Assembly (NCBI RefSeq): GCF_017652985.1
Contig: NZ_JAGGDJ010000001.1
Location: 558,001-622,000 of the forward strand
Direction: 5' to 3'
Source: Paenibacillus artemisiicola
Lineage (GTDB): Bacteria; Bacillota; Bacilli; Paenibacillales; Paenibacillaceae
Length of the DNA: 64,000 bases
Numbering within the stretch: position 1 is the first letter of the stretch; each line of letters begins with the position of its first letter. The translations under genes were made by a program, and so were the position numbers. Positions 21,054 through 30,364 of the stretch are shown here, piece after piece. The notes under the pieces were generated by a model. The model was not told where the DNA came from and ran no database searches. It saw nothing but the letters and a program-made list of their open reading frames with translations.

Positions 21054-23024
21054 TTGTTTGATTCACTCACCGATTTCGTCTCGTGGTTCTTCGTCTCGGG
21101 CGACCCGCTGATTTACGGGGCGGACGTGGCGATCGCGCTCACGACGATCGCGATCGTCTTCGTCCTGACCTATTTCGGCAAATGGGGCTGGCTGTGGCGC
21201 GAATGGCTGACGACGGTCGACCATAAGCGCGTCGGGATCATGTACATCATCGCGGCGCTGCTGATGCTGTTCCGCGGCGGCGTCGACGCGCTCATGATGC
21301 GGACGCAGCTGGCGTTTCCAGATATGAAATTCCTGTCGCCGGAGCACTACAACGAGGTGTTCACCACGCACGGCGTCATCATGATCCTGTTCATGACGAT
21401 GCCGCTCATGTTCGGCTTGTTCAACATCGCCGTGCCGCTGCAGCTCGGGGCGCGCGACGTCGCGTTCCCGTTCCTCAACTCGCTTAGCTTCTGGTTGTTC
21501 TTCTTCGGCGCGATGCTGTTCAATATGTCCTTCGTCATCGGCGGCTCGCCGAATGCCGGCTGGCTGTCGTATCCGCCGCTCTCGGAGATGACGGGCAGCC
21601 CGGGCGTAGGAGAAGACTTCTACATCTGGGGCATTCAAATTTCCGGGATCGGGTCGCTGATGACGGGCATCAACTTCATCGTCACCATCGTCAAGATGCG
21701 CGCCCCCGGGATGACCTGGTCGCGGGTGCCGATCTTTACGTGGTCGGTGCTCTCGAGCTGCATCGCGATTATCGTGGCGTTCCCCGTATTGACGGTCACG
21801 CTGGCGCTGCTGTTCCTGGACCGCTTCCTGGGCGCGCACTTCTTCACGATGGACGGCGGCGGCAATGCCATGATGTACGTCAATTTGATCTGGATGTGGG
21901 GCCACCCGGAAGTGTACATCGTCGTGCTGCCCGCCTTCGGGATCTACTCGGAGGTCGTCGCGACCTTCTCGCGGAAACGGCTGTTCGGCTACGGTTCCAT
22001 GGTGTTCGCGATGCTGAGCATCAGTCTCATGGCGTACTTCACCTGGCTGCACCACTTCTTCACGATGGGCTCGGGAGCGAACGTCAATCTCTTCTTCGCG
22101 ATTTCGACGATGATCATCGCGATTCCGACCGGCGTGAAAATCTTCAACTGGCTGTTCACGATGTTCCGCGGACGGATCTCGTTCACGACGCCGATGCTCT
22201 GGACGATCGCCTTCATTCCGTGCTTCGTGGTGGGCGGCATGACCGGCGTCATGCTGTCGGTGGCGCCGGCGGACTTTCAGTTCCACAACAGCTACTTCCT
22301 CATCGCCCACTTCCATCAGGTGCTGATCGGCGGGGCCGTATTCGGCTACTTCGCGGGCTTGTATTACTGGTGGCCGAAGATGTTCGGCTTCAAGCTGAAC
22401 GAAACCATCGGCAAATGGGCGTTCTGGATCTGGAACATCGGGTTCTACGTATGCTTCATGCCGCAGTACGTGGTCGGTCTCGACGGCATGACCCGCCGGC
22501 TCAGCTCGTACGGGTGGGATACGGGCTGGTGGGCGCTCAACTTCACCTCGACCATCGGCGGCTTCCTCATGGGACTCGGCTTCCTGTTCCAGGTCTGGCA
22601 GATCGCGCACAGCATCAAGTTCATGGAGAAGGACGCGTCCGGCGATCCGTGGGGCGCCCGCACGCTGGAATGGTCCATTCCGTCGCCGGCGCCGCTCTAT
22701 AACTTCGCGACCACGCCGATCGTGACGGACCGGGACGATTGGTGGGAGGAGAAGGAACGCATCGCCGCGGGCAAAGCGCCCAAGGAAAGGCCGAAGCTCG
22801 AGCCGATCCATATGCCGAAGAATTCGCCGATCCCGTTCATTCAATCGGTCTGCTGGTTCACGGTCGGCTTCGGGCTCGTGTTCCACTGGCTCTGGATCGC
22901 GATTCCCGGATTCGTCGGCATCGCGTTGACGCTGCTGGCCCATTCGTTCAACTATGACACCGATTACTACATTCCCGTAGACGAAATTCGGCGTACGGAA
23001 GCCAAGGCAGGGAGGATTGTCTGA
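21054..23024 (+). CDS. qoxB: Quinol oxidase subunit I (haem-copper oxidase)
   Basis: A 656-aa catalytic subunit with ~14 helices. Key motifs are FTTHGVIM (haem a ligand region), WMWGHPEVYIVVLPAFG (CuB histidine and cross-linked tyrosine region), FTWLHHFFTMG (CuB His-His) and IAHFHQVLIGG (haem ligands). TTG at 21054 follows GAGGAGG (21039-21045); an ATG at 21036 overlapping the qoxA stop would place the ribosome site inside the gene. It reduces oxygen to water and pumps protons. Confidence 0.95.
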   Translation: MFDSLTDFVSWFFVSGDPLIYGADVAIALTTIAIVFVLTYFGKWGWLWREWLTTVDHKRVGIMYIIAALLMLFRGGVDALMMRTQLAFPDMKFLSPEHYNEVFTTHGVIMILFMTMPLMFGLFNIAVPLQLGARDVAFPFLNSLSFWLFFFGAMLFNMSFVIGGSPNAGWLSYPPLSEMTGSPGVGEDFYIWGIQISGIGSLMTGINFIVTIVKMRAPGMTWSRVPIFTWSVLSSCIAIIVAFPVLTVTLALLFLDRFLGAHFFTMDGGGNAMMYVNLIWMWGHPEVYIVVLPAFGIYSEVVATFSRKRLFGYGSMVFAMLSISLMAYFTWLHHFFTMGSGANVNLFFAISTMIIAIPTGVKIFNWLFTMFRGRISFTTPMLWTIAFIPCFVVGGMTGVMLSVAPADFQFHNSYFLIAHFHQVLIGGAVFGYFAGLYYWWPKMFGFKLNETIGKWAFWIWNIGFYVCFMPQYVVGLDGMTRRLSSYGWDTGWWALNFTSTIGGFLMGLGFLFQVWQIAHSIKFMEKDASGDPWGARTLEWSIPSPAPLYNFATTPIVTDRDDWWEEKERIAAGKAPKERPKLEPIHMPKNSPIPFIQSVCWFTVGFGLVFHWLWIAIPGFVGIALTLLAHSFNYDTDYYIPVDEIRRTEAKAGRIV

Positions 23025-23638
23025 TGGCGCACGCTCACCATCAATCGCTCGGGCACCAGGGCGGCCACGAAGGCCATCACGATTTGGAGGAGCTTCGCAA
23101 ATTCGGCTTCTGGATCTTTCTGATCACCGACTGCATCTTGTTCGCGACGCTGTTCGCCACCTTCCTCGTGGTGCACGAGAATACGGCCGGCGGCCCCGGG
23201 GCAAAGGAGCTCTTCGAGCTGCCCGGCGTCATCGTCGAAACGTTTATCCTCCTGACGAGCAGCTTCACCAGCGGGCTCGCCGTGCTGGCGATGAACGCGG
23301 GCAGCCGGAACGGGCTGCTGGGCTGGCTGATCGTGACGATTCTCCTCGGAGCCTGCTTTATCGGCATGGAAGTGGCGGAATTCCTGAAGCTCGTGCACGA
23401 GGGGCATACGATTCACTCCAGCGCGTTTCTTTCCGGCTTCTTCACGCTGGTCGGCACGCACGGGATGCACGTATCGCTCGGGGTCTGCTGGATCACCGCG
23501 CTGATCGTCCAGCTGAGCCGGCACGGCCTGACGCCGGTCACGCGGCGGAAGGTGCAGATTACGAGCTTGTATTGGCACTTCTTGGACGCCGTTTGGATCT
23601 TCGTCTTCACGTTCGTTTATTTGATGGGGGTGATGTGA
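23024..23638 (+). CDS. qoxC: Quinol oxidase subunit III
   Basis: A 204-aa protein with five helices; a histidine-rich N-terminus (HAHHQSLGHQGGHEGHH) precedes FGFWIFLITDCILFATLFA and the conserved LVGTHGMHVSLG. Its ATG overlaps the qoxB stop (TGATG), so translation is coupled. A structural subunit of the terminal oxidase. Confidence 0.95.
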   Translation: MAHAHHQSLGHQGGHEGHHDLEELRKFGFWIFLITDCILFATLFATFLVVHENTAGGPGAKELFELPGVIVETFILLTSSFTSGLAVLAMNAGSRNGLLGWLIVTILLGACFIGMEVAEFLKLVHEGHTIHSSAFLSGFFTLVGTHGMHVSLGVCWITALIVQLSRHGLTPVTRRKVQITSLYWHFLDAVWIFVFTFVYLMGVM

Positions 23639-23639
23639 C

Positions 23640-23978
23640 GTGGCGCAGCATAACGCGATCGGACGCGGCGGCCATGAAGGGCATGGCGGACACCACGGTT
23701 CGCTGAAGGAATATGTAATCGGATTCGGACTCTCCATCGTCCTGACGATCATTCCGATCCTGGCCGTCATCGACCACTGGTTCGGAAAGACGGCCACGAT
23801 CGTCGTGCTATTGATTACGGCGGTGCTGCAGTTCGCCGTTCAACTGCTGTTCTTCATGCATCTACGGGAAGAAGAAGGGCCGCGCTACAACCTCATCACG
23901 CTCATTCTCGGCCTGATCATCGTTATCGTCGTCGTCTACGGGTCCATTTGGATCATGGACCATAACGCGATGTACTAG
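23640..23978 (+). CDS. qoxD: Quinol oxidase subunit IV
   Basis: A 112-aa protein of three helices with LQFAVQLLFFMHLREE, the subunit IV signature, and again a His/Gly-rich N-terminus. GTG at 23640 starts one base after the qoxC stop; GGGGGTGAT lies inside the end of qoxC. Completes the qox operon. Confidence 0.92.
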   Translation: MAQHNAIGRGGHEGHGGHHGSLKEYVIGFGLSIVLTIIPILAVIDHWFGKTATIVVLLITAVLQFAVQLLFFMHLREEEGPRYNLITLILGLIIVIVVVYGSIWIMDHNAMY

Positions 23979-24108
23979 CGGCGATATGAAGAAAGGAAGC
24001 GGCCGCGAGGGAGCCAGGGTTAGTCCGCTCCGGTCGGGCATAACGCAAAAAGTGTGCCTGTACCCCGGAATCGGAGCATAGATTAAACTTGAAAGGAGGT
24101 GAGGCGCG

Positions 24109-24180
24109 ATGTTGTTCGATATCCAGGCCTTCATGCATTCCCTCTCCAAATGGCTCATTATCCTCGGTTATGGCGCGTAG
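24109..24180 (+). CDS. 23-aa hydrophobic peptide ORF at end of qox operon
   Basis: ATG at 24109 is preceded by AAAGGAGGTGA (24092-24102), the strongest ribosome site in this region, with 6-nt spacing. The 23-codon frame begins MLFDIQAFMHSL and ends KWLIILGYGA, giving one short amphipathic or membrane helix. It lies 130 bp after qoxD and before the operon terminator at 24264, on the same strand. Small single-helix subunits are known in other terminal oxidases (CydX, CydS, CcoQ), which makes a Qox-associated peptide plausible. No sequence match is claimed. Confidence 0.5.
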   Translation: MLFDIQAFMHSLSKWLIILGYGA

Positions 24181-24539
24181 GTTGACGTGGATGAGCAGCC
24201 GGAATAAGAAGCTTGCGAGCGTAAAGGTCATGTTCAACGATTTCAAGTTAAATACGTTTGACGCAAAGCCCCGTGGCGAATGTGCTGGCGGGGCTTTGTT
24301 TCACCCTTGGGCGAATGCGCTGGATCTGCCACCGGAGCGTCTATATCCTGCAGGCCGACGGCTTGCGCTCCGTCTGCTTGCCACCGCCGAGCGCGTCGAT
24401 GCGCCAGCCCTCGGCAACGGCGGTAAAATGTCCGATTTCCCCGTATTGAAAGTCCCGTTCGCCCGAACATGCAGGCTTGCATCCGGCTTATACTGAGTGC
24501 AAGTACGGACAAGCGACATGGAATGGAGCGTGGGATAGG
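24181..24539. other. Intergenic region between qox operon and GH78 gene
   Basis: Contains the qox terminator and then ~240 bp with no convincing gene. A short minus-strand frame (~24350-24460) reads protein-like residues (FQYGEIGHFTAVAEGW) but has no start and ends in a stop, so it may be a gene scrap. No clear promoter for the GH78 gene was identified. Confidence 0.4.
24264..24302 (+). terminator. Terminator of qox operon
   Basis: CAAAGCCCCG (24264-24273) and CGGGGCTTTG (24289-24298) form a perfect stem followed by TTTC. It lies after the 23-aa ORF, placing that ORF inside the transcript. Confidence 0.8.
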
Positions 24540-27272
24540 ATGAGCTTGATTGTGGAATCGCTTACATGCGAATATCGTACGAATGTGCTTGGCACGGACG
24601 TCAAGGTGCCGCGATTCGGATGGAAGCTGCGGTCCGACCGCCGCGGCACGCTTCAAACCGCGTACCGGCTGCAGGTTGCGGAGGCGGACGGCGATTTCGC
24701 GGCGCCGCTCTGGGATTCCGGCCGCATCGCGTCGGATGCGTCGATACAGGTCGCGTACGCCGGGCCGGAGCTGCGGTCGCGCACGCGCTACCGGGCGAGA
24801 GCGATGGCGTGGGACGGCTTCGGCCGCGAATCGGCGTGGAGCGAGCCCGTCTGGTGGGAGACGGCGTTCTTCTCGCCGGCGGAATGGCAGGCGAAGTGGA
24901 TTACGCCGTCCGCGGCGGCGATCGATCCGAAGGCGGAGCCGGCCTTCCTGCTGGCGAAGCGTTTCGCCGTCAAGGCAGGCGTCGCGTCCGCCCGCGTCTA
25001 CGCGACGGCCGCGGGCGTGTACGAGCTGTACGTGAACGGCGAGAAAGTCGGCGACGAGCTGCTCGCGCCGGGCTGGACCAGCTATCGCAAGCGCCAGCAG
25101 TATCAGACGTACGACGTGACGGACCGGCTCGCCGCCGGCGGCTTGAACGGCATCGGCGCCATGCTCGCCAACGGCTGGTACAAGGGCCGCCTCGGCTGGG
25201 CGACGACTTCCAGTCTGTACGGCGATCGCCGGGCGCTGCTGCTGCAGCTGCATATCGTCTATGCCGACGGCACGGAGGAGATCGTGTGCAGCGACGAGTC
25301 GTGGAAAGCGGCCGAAGGCGCGATCCGTCTGGCCGAGCTGTACGACGGCGAGACGTATGACGCGAACCTGGAGCAGCCCGGCTGGAGCGCCGCGGCCTTC
25401 GACGATTCGGCGTGGAGCGGCGCGGAGAGCCTCGCGCTTCCCGTCAAGCATCTGGTCGCGCAGGAGCATCACCCGCTTCGCGTCATCGAGACGATTAAGC
25501 CGCGGCAGCTGATCCGTACGCCGAGAGGCGAAGTCGTGCTCGACATGGGCCAGAACATGGTCGGCCGCGTTCGGATGACGCTGGACGTGCCGGCCGGCAC
25601 GACGATAACGCTGAAGCACGCGGAAGTGCTCGACAAGGACGGCAATTTCTACATCGGCAACCTGCGTTCCGCCAAGCAGTTGATCGTCTACACCGCGGCG
25701 GGCGTGCCGGGCGAGACGTACGCGCCGACGTTCACGTTCATGGGCTTCCGCTACTTGTGCGTCGAAGGATTGCCGGAAGCGCAGGAAGCGGGGCTGTTGG
25801 ACGCCGTCGCAGGCGAAGTCATCCATACCGACATGGCGCCGACCGGCGAATTCGACTGCTCGAGCGACATGGTCAACCAGCTGCAGCGGAATATCGAGTG
25901 GGGCCAGCGGGGCAATTTCGTCGATGTGCCGACGGACTGCCCGCAGCGCGACGAGCGGCTCGGATGGACGGGGGACGCGCAGGTATTCGCGCGAACGGCC
26001 GCGTTCAATTACGACGTGGCGGCGTTCTTCACGAAGTGGCTGCGCGACCTGAAGGCCGATCAGAATCCGAACGGCGGCGTGCCGTTCGTTATTCCGAACG
26101 CGCTGAACGAGACGGACCCGCCGACGCCGCAGGAGAAGATCCCGTCTTCGGCCGCCTGGGGCGACGCCGCCGTTATCGTGCCGTGGACGATGTACCTCTG
26201 CTACGGCGACGCGCGGCTGTTGTCGGAGCAGTACGAGAGCATGCGCGCGTGGGTGTCGTACATCCGCAGCCAAGGCGACAACGAATATTTGTGGAACACC
26301 GGCTTCCATTTCGGCGACTGGCTCGGCTTGGATGCCAAGGAAAACAGCTACGTCGGCGCAACGCCGCGCGACTTGATTGCCACGGCTTTCTACGCGTATT
26401 CGACCCGGCTCGTCCGCGAGACGGCGGTCGTGCTCGGCAAGGCGGCGGACGTGCGCGCGTACGGCGAGCTGTACGACCGGATCAAAGCGGCGTTCAACCG
26501 CGAATTCGTGACGCCGAACGGGCGCTTGGCCGCGCCGACGCAAACCGCGCACGTGCTCGCGCTCGTGTTCGATCTCGTCGAAGGCGGCGCGAAGAAGCGG
26601 ATCGCGCGCGAGCTGAACGACCTGGTCGCGCAAAACGAGCACCATCTCACGACCGGCTTCGTCGGCACGCCGTACTTGTGCTTCGCCTTGTCGGACAACG
26701 GCTACCACGCGACGGCCGTGAAGCTGCTGATGCAAGAGACGTATCCGTCCTGGCTCTACTCCGTCTCCAAAGGCGCGACGACGATTTGGGAGCATTGGGA
26801 CGGGATCAAGCCGGACGGCTCGTTCTGGAGCGACGACATGAACTCTTATAACCACTATGCGTACGGCGCGATCGGCGAGTGGATGTACCGCTACGTGGCG
26901 GGTCTCGACATGGACGACGCCGAAGCGGCGTACAAGAAGCTTCGCATCCGTCCCCGATTCGCGGACGGCGCGCTCACGCATGCGCGCGCGGCGCTGGAAT
27001 CGCCTTACGGCCGGATCGAAGCGGGCTGGGCGCAGGAGGCGGAGGAGACGATCGTGCGCATCGCGGTGCCCGCGAACGCGACGGCCGAACTCATACTGGA
27101 CGGCATCACCCTGGCTGAGCTGAAGGAGGACGGTCTCGCGGCCGAGCTGGCCGATGGCGTAACGGCGGCCGAAGAAACGGACGGCGGCGCGAGACTGACG
27201 CTGGGCTCGGGCAGCTACGCGTTCCGCTACCCGGCGAAGCAGGCGGCGGAGCAGGAGACGGTTACGGCTTAA
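24540..27272 (+). CDS. GH78 alpha-L-rhamnosidase
   Basis: A 910-aa enzyme without signal peptide, so probably intracellular, releasing rhamnose from oligosaccharides or glycosides. N-terminal beta domains (FGWKLRSDRRG, QTAYRLQVAEADG, then WIT..) lead to the (alpha/alpha)6 catalytic domain. DCPQRDERLGWTGDA at ~residues 465-479 carries the conserved acid, and TTIWEHWDGIKPDG (~746) the second glutamate. A C-terminal beta domain follows. ATG at 24540 has a weak GGATAGG ribosome site, and the family start agrees with it. Monocistronic with a terminator behind. Confidence 0.93.
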   Translation: MSLIVESLTCEYRTNVLGTDVKVPRFGWKLRSDRRGTLQTAYRLQVAEADGDFAAPLWDSGRIASDASIQVAYAGPELRSRTRYRARAMAWDGFGRESAWSEPVWWETAFFSPAEWQAKWITPSAAAIDPKAEPAFLLAKRFAVKAGVASARVYATAAGVYELYVNGEKVGDELLAPGWTSYRKRQQYQTYDVTDRLAAGGLNGIGAMLANGWYKGRLGWATTSSLYGDRRALLLQLHIVYADGTEEIVCSDESWKAAEGAIRLAELYDGETYDANLEQPGWSAAAFDDSAWSGAESLALPVKHLVAQEHHPLRVIETIKPRQLIRTPRGEVVLDMGQNMVGRVRMTLDVPAGTTITLKHAEVLDKDGNFYIGNLRSAKQLIVYTAAGVPGETYAPTFTFMGFRYLCVEGLPEAQEAGLLDAVAGEVIHTDMAPTGEFDCSSDMVNQLQRNIEWGQRGNFVDVPTDCPQRDERLGWTGDAQVFARTAAFNYDVAAFFTKWLRDLKADQNPNGGVPFVIPNALNETDPPTPQEKIPSSAAWGDAAVIVPWTMYLCYGDARLLSEQYESMRAWVSYIRSQGDNEYLWNTGFHFGDWLGLDAKENSYVGATPRDLIATAFYAYSTRLVRETAVVLGKAADVRAYGELYDRIKAAFNREFVTPNGRLAAPTQTAHVLALVFDLVEGGAKKRIARELNDLVAQNEHHLTTGFVGTPYLCFALSDNGYHATAVKLLMQETYPSWLYSVSKGATTIWEHWDGIKPDGSFWSDDMNSYNHYAYGAIGEWMYRYVAGLDMDDAEAAYKKLRIRPRFADGALTHARAALESPYGRIEAGWAQEAEETIVRIAVPANATAELILDGITLAELKEDGLAAELADGVTAAEETDGGARLTLGSGSYAFRYPAKQAAEQETVTA

Positions 27273-27640
27273 CAAGAGATTAATGGCATAAAATATAAAT
27301 CCGAAGCGGTCTTGATAATAGCCGCTTCGGATTTTTGCCATGTAGTGCTAGATGGGCAGAGATTAATATTAATCCCGTTAACTATCTTAGGCGCGTCTAG
27401 CATGTGCCGCCGCAATCTCTCCGAAACAAAAGCAGCCGAAACGGCCACGCTTCGTGAACGAAGGATCGTTTTAGTAAAAGCGTTTTTTCTTTACCTGCGA
27501 GTCGTGCGGTATGGTACGATGAAGGCGAGATGATGGCAGCGTTTTCCAAGCGCGGTAATATTCGCATTGCTTGATCAATCGGACACGCCGATTCTTGACG
27601 ATAGCGGTCGGCGAACGATCGAATGAAAGGAGGCCTTGAC
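27273..27640. other. Intergenic region between GH78 and methyltransferase genes
   Basis: After the terminator there is AT-rich DNA without a convincing gene. It holds a perfect palindrome GATTAATATTAATC (27361-27374) and an inverted repeat AATCGG-ACACG-CCGATT (27577-27593) ~50 bp before the methyltransferase start, a possible regulator site. Composition is lower in GC than the flanking genes. Confidence 0.45.
27298..27336 (+). terminator. Terminator after GH78 gene
   Basis: AATCCGAAGCGG (27298-27309) pairs perfectly with CCGCTTCGGATT (27322-27333), followed by TTT. Confidence 0.9.
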
Positions 27641-28378
27641 ATGGCTGATCCACTCTTCGAAGATCCGCGGCTCGCGGACGTATACGATCTCTTCGATTCG
27701 CCCGACCGGCCGGATCTTGATCCTTATGTCGCGATGGCGGACGAGTTCGGCGCCCGAACGATCGTTGATCTGGGGTGCGGGACCGGCAACCTTGCCTGTC
27801 GCCTGGCTTCCTTGGGAAAGGAAGTCATCGGCGTCGATCCGGCGCTCGCTTCGCTTGCCGTTGCCCGCCGCAAGACGAGCGCGGAGCGGGTGAACTGGAT
27901 CCATGGAACGGCAGACGCGCTGGTCGGCCTGCAAGTCGATCTCATTACGATGACCGGCAACGTCGCCCAAGTCTTCCTCGCGGACGAAGCGTGGTCTTCC
28001 GTGCTTCATGCCTGCCGATCGGCGCTGCGGCCCGGCGGAAGGCTGGTATTTGAGGTTCGCGATCCTGCCAAGCAAGCCTGGCGGAACTGGGATCGGACGC
28101 TGACCTATCAGGAGATTGATTCGCCTTCCGGCGGGCGCGTGGCGTCTTGGACCGATCTGCTGGATGTGCGGCTGCCCTTGGTCTCGTTTCGGCATACCTT
28201 CGTCTTTCGCGGCGACGGCAAGGTGCTGACGTCGGACTCGACCTTGAGGTTCCGAAGCAAGCGCGACATCATGGAGGCCCTATCGGCTGCCGGCCTGAGC
28301 GTCGAAGACATTCGGGACGCGCCGGATCGGCCCGGACTGGAATTCGTCTTCATCGCCCGACGCCCGGAGTCTCCGTGA
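27641..28378 (+). CDS. Class I SAM-dependent methyltransferase
   Basis: A 245-aa protein with the SAM-binding motif IVDLGCGTGNLACRLA (residues ~44-59), a motif II acidic residue in VIGVDPAL, and LRPGGRLVFEVRDP (motif post II/III). ATG at 27641 follows AAAGGAGG. The substrate cannot be predicted. It precedes the tandem MBL-fold gene by 67 nt and may share its transcript. Confidence 0.88.
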   Translation: MADPLFEDPRLADVYDLFDSPDRPDLDPYVAMADEFGARTIVDLGCGTGNLACRLASLGKEVIGVDPALASLAVARRKTSAERVNWIHGTADALVGLQVDLITMTGNVAQVFLADEAWSSVLHACRSALRPGGRLVFEVRDPAKQAWRNWDRTLTYQEIDSPSGGRVASWTDLLDVRLPLVSFRHTFVFRGDGKVLTSDSTLRFRSKRDIMEALSAAGLSVEDIRDAPDRPGLEFVFIARRPESP

Positions 28379-28445
28379 TCATGTTCCGCAGCGTTTCAAG
28401 CGTGACTAGCATCAAAACCAACTCATTCGAGAAGGAGCCGATGAC

Positions 28446-30260
28446 ATGCTGGAAAGAATCAGCAAGCAGCTATATCTTTACGAGGACACCTGCAAGGTGT
28501 ACGCGATTCGAAATGATCGCGAGGCGGTTCTGATCGATTTCGGATCCGGAGCCGTGCTGGAGGAGCTCCGTTCGATCGGCGTAGAGCGGGTGACGGATGT
28601 TTTGGTGACCCATCATCACCGGGATCAGGTCCAAGGACTGGAGAAGGCCGTCGCCGCGGGAGCGCGCATCTGGGTACCGCATCATGAGCAGGATTTATTT
28701 ACGCATGTCGATCTCCACTGGCTCGGACGCGAAATCTATAATAATTACGATGTCCGCCAGGATAAATTCTCCCTCTTGGAGCCGGTCGCGATTACGGGCA
28801 CGCTGAAAGATTATGCGCGCCATACGTTTGGCGGACGAACCTATTCCATATTCCCGACGCCCGGTCATACCATCGGCTCGATTTCGATCCTAACCGAAGT
28901 GGATGGCCAGCAAGCGGCGTTCACGGGCGACTTGATCGCCGCGCCCGGCAAGGTATGGTCGATGTCGGCGACGCAGTGGTCCTATAACGGTTGCGAAGGC
29001 GTGTTGAGCACCGTTTTGTCCGCGACGGATTTGCTCGGCATGCAGCTTCACCTGCTTCTGCCGTCCCATGGAGAGGTCATGCGAGAGCCCGCGTCGGCCC
29101 TTGAACTTCTCGCGGAGCGCATGAAGCGTCTATTGGAGCTGCGCGGGCAGCAATCGGGCTTGGAGGAAGTGTTGAATCCCGCTTTCGTGGAAATCACGCC
29201 GCATCTGATCTGGAACCCCCGATCCTTCGCCAATTCCTATGCGCTGCTGTCCAAGAGCGGCAAAGCCCTGCTGATCGACTTCGGCTATCCGAACATTCAT
29301 CAAACCTTTTACGCGGGCGCCGACCGCTCCTCGCGCCGTCCGGGTTTGCGGCAGATCGACCAGTTGAAGCGTCGTTATAAGCTGACGGGGATCGACGTCG
29401 TCATTCCGACGCATTACCATGACGATCATGTTGCCGGCCTGAATCTGTTACGGGACGCGGAAGGCGCCAAGACGTGGGTCGCCGACAATTTTGCCGATCT
29501 GCTCGAACATCCGTCGCGCTACGACGTGCCGTGCATCTGGTACGATCCCATCCCGGTAGACCGCCGTCTGCCGCTGGAACAGCCGATTCGCTGGGAGGAA
29601 TACGAGCTTCAGCTGTATGAACAGCCCGGCCATACGCTGTACGCGGCGGCGATCGCGTTCGAGGTCGACGGGAAGAAGGTCGTCGCCATCGGCGATCAGC
29701 AGGGCACGGACGGCAAGCTCAATAATTATGTGTATAAAAACAAGTTTCGTTCGCAGGATTATACGCTGAGCGCCGAGCTGTACCGCAGGCTGAATCCCGA
29801 CCTGATTCTATCCGGACATTGGGATCCGCTTTCGGTCACGGCCGAGTACTTGGACCGGCTTGCCCGCGACGGCGAGCAGTTGAAGGCGCTTCACGAGCTT
29901 CTGCTGCCGGTCGACGAGATCGATATGGGGGCGGAGGGGTTCTGTGCCTGGATCAAGCCGTATCAGCTGGAGCTTCGGGACGGAGAAGCGGCCGAGATCA
30001 CGGTCGAGGTCTTGAATCCGCTGGCTTCCCGGGAGACGGTAACGGTCACGTTGGCGGCACCGCAAGGCTGGGACATCGAAGCAAACGACCGGCGGCTGGA
30101 CATCGATCCGCAGGCCGTCGAGCAGGTACGGTTTCGAATAACCGCGCCATCCGGACAACGCGTGAAACGGGCGCGGATCGCCGCCGACATTACGGTCGGT
30201 ACCCGCAGGCTGGGACAGCAAGCCGAAGCGCTCGTCACGGTGACCGCTCATTCGCTGTAA
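28446..30260 (+). CDS. Tandem metallo-beta-lactamase-fold protein with C-terminal Ig-like domain
   Basis: A 604-aa protein containing two MBL-fold halves. Half one (~1-230) has THHHRDQ at ~55-61 (the final metal His replaced by Gln), PGHT and FTGDL. Half two (~240-500) has the complete THYHDDH at ~322-328, PGHT and AIGDQQ. Residues ~515-604 form a NEW3/NPCBM-associated-like beta domain (EITVEVLNPLASRETVTVTL). No signal peptide. The second half looks like the better hydrolase site, while the first may be structural or mononuclear. Substrate unknown; it follows a methyltransferase gene. Confidence 0.85.
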   Translation: MLERISKQLYLYEDTCKVYAIRNDREAVLIDFGSGAVLEELRSIGVERVTDVLVTHHHRDQVQGLEKAVAAGARIWVPHHEQDLFTHVDLHWLGREIYNNYDVRQDKFSLLEPVAITGTLKDYARHTFGGRTYSIFPTPGHTIGSISILTEVDGQQAAFTGDLIAAPGKVWSMSATQWSYNGCEGVLSTVLSATDLLGMQLHLLLPSHGEVMREPASALELLAERMKRLLELRGQQSGLEEVLNPAFVEITPHLIWNPRSFANSYALLSKSGKALLIDFGYPNIHQTFYAGADRSSRRPGLRQIDQLKRRYKLTGIDVVIPTHYHDDHVAGLNLLRDAEGAKTWVADNFADLLEHPSRYDVPCIWYDPIPVDRRLPLEQPIRWEEYELQLYEQPGHTLYAAAIAFEVDGKKVVAIGDQQGTDGKLNNYVYKNKFRSQDYTLSAELYRRLNPDLILSGHWDPLSVTAEYLDRLARDGEQLKALHELLLPVDEIDMGAEGFCAWIKPYQLELRDGEAAEITVEVLNPLASRETVTVTLAAPQGWDIEANDRRLDIDPQAVEQVRFRITAPSGQRVKRARIAADITVGTRRLGQQAEALVTVTAHSL

Positions 30261-30364
30261 GAAAGCTTAACATCCGGTCGGCGGCTCCGCGGCATAATTG
30301 CGTCCCGTTCCGCCATACAATGATTACCGAAGCGTACCTTAAATCGGAAGGATAGGCGAATCGT

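Noticed and set aside
21063..22943. 626-codon minus-strand frame opposite qoxB
   Set aside because: Antisense shadow of a clear haem-copper oxidase gene; the predicted protein is repetitive in Arg, His, Glu and Asp and unlike any family.
24350..24460. Short minus-strand protein-like stretch (FQYGEIGHFTAVAEGW)
   Set aside because: No start codon, stops on both sides and too short to assign; noted only as a possible gene scrap.
24243..27341. 1032-codon minus-strand frame opposite the GH78 gene
   Set aside because: Antisense shadow; the plus strand encodes a complete rhamnosidase with catalytic motifs and terminator.
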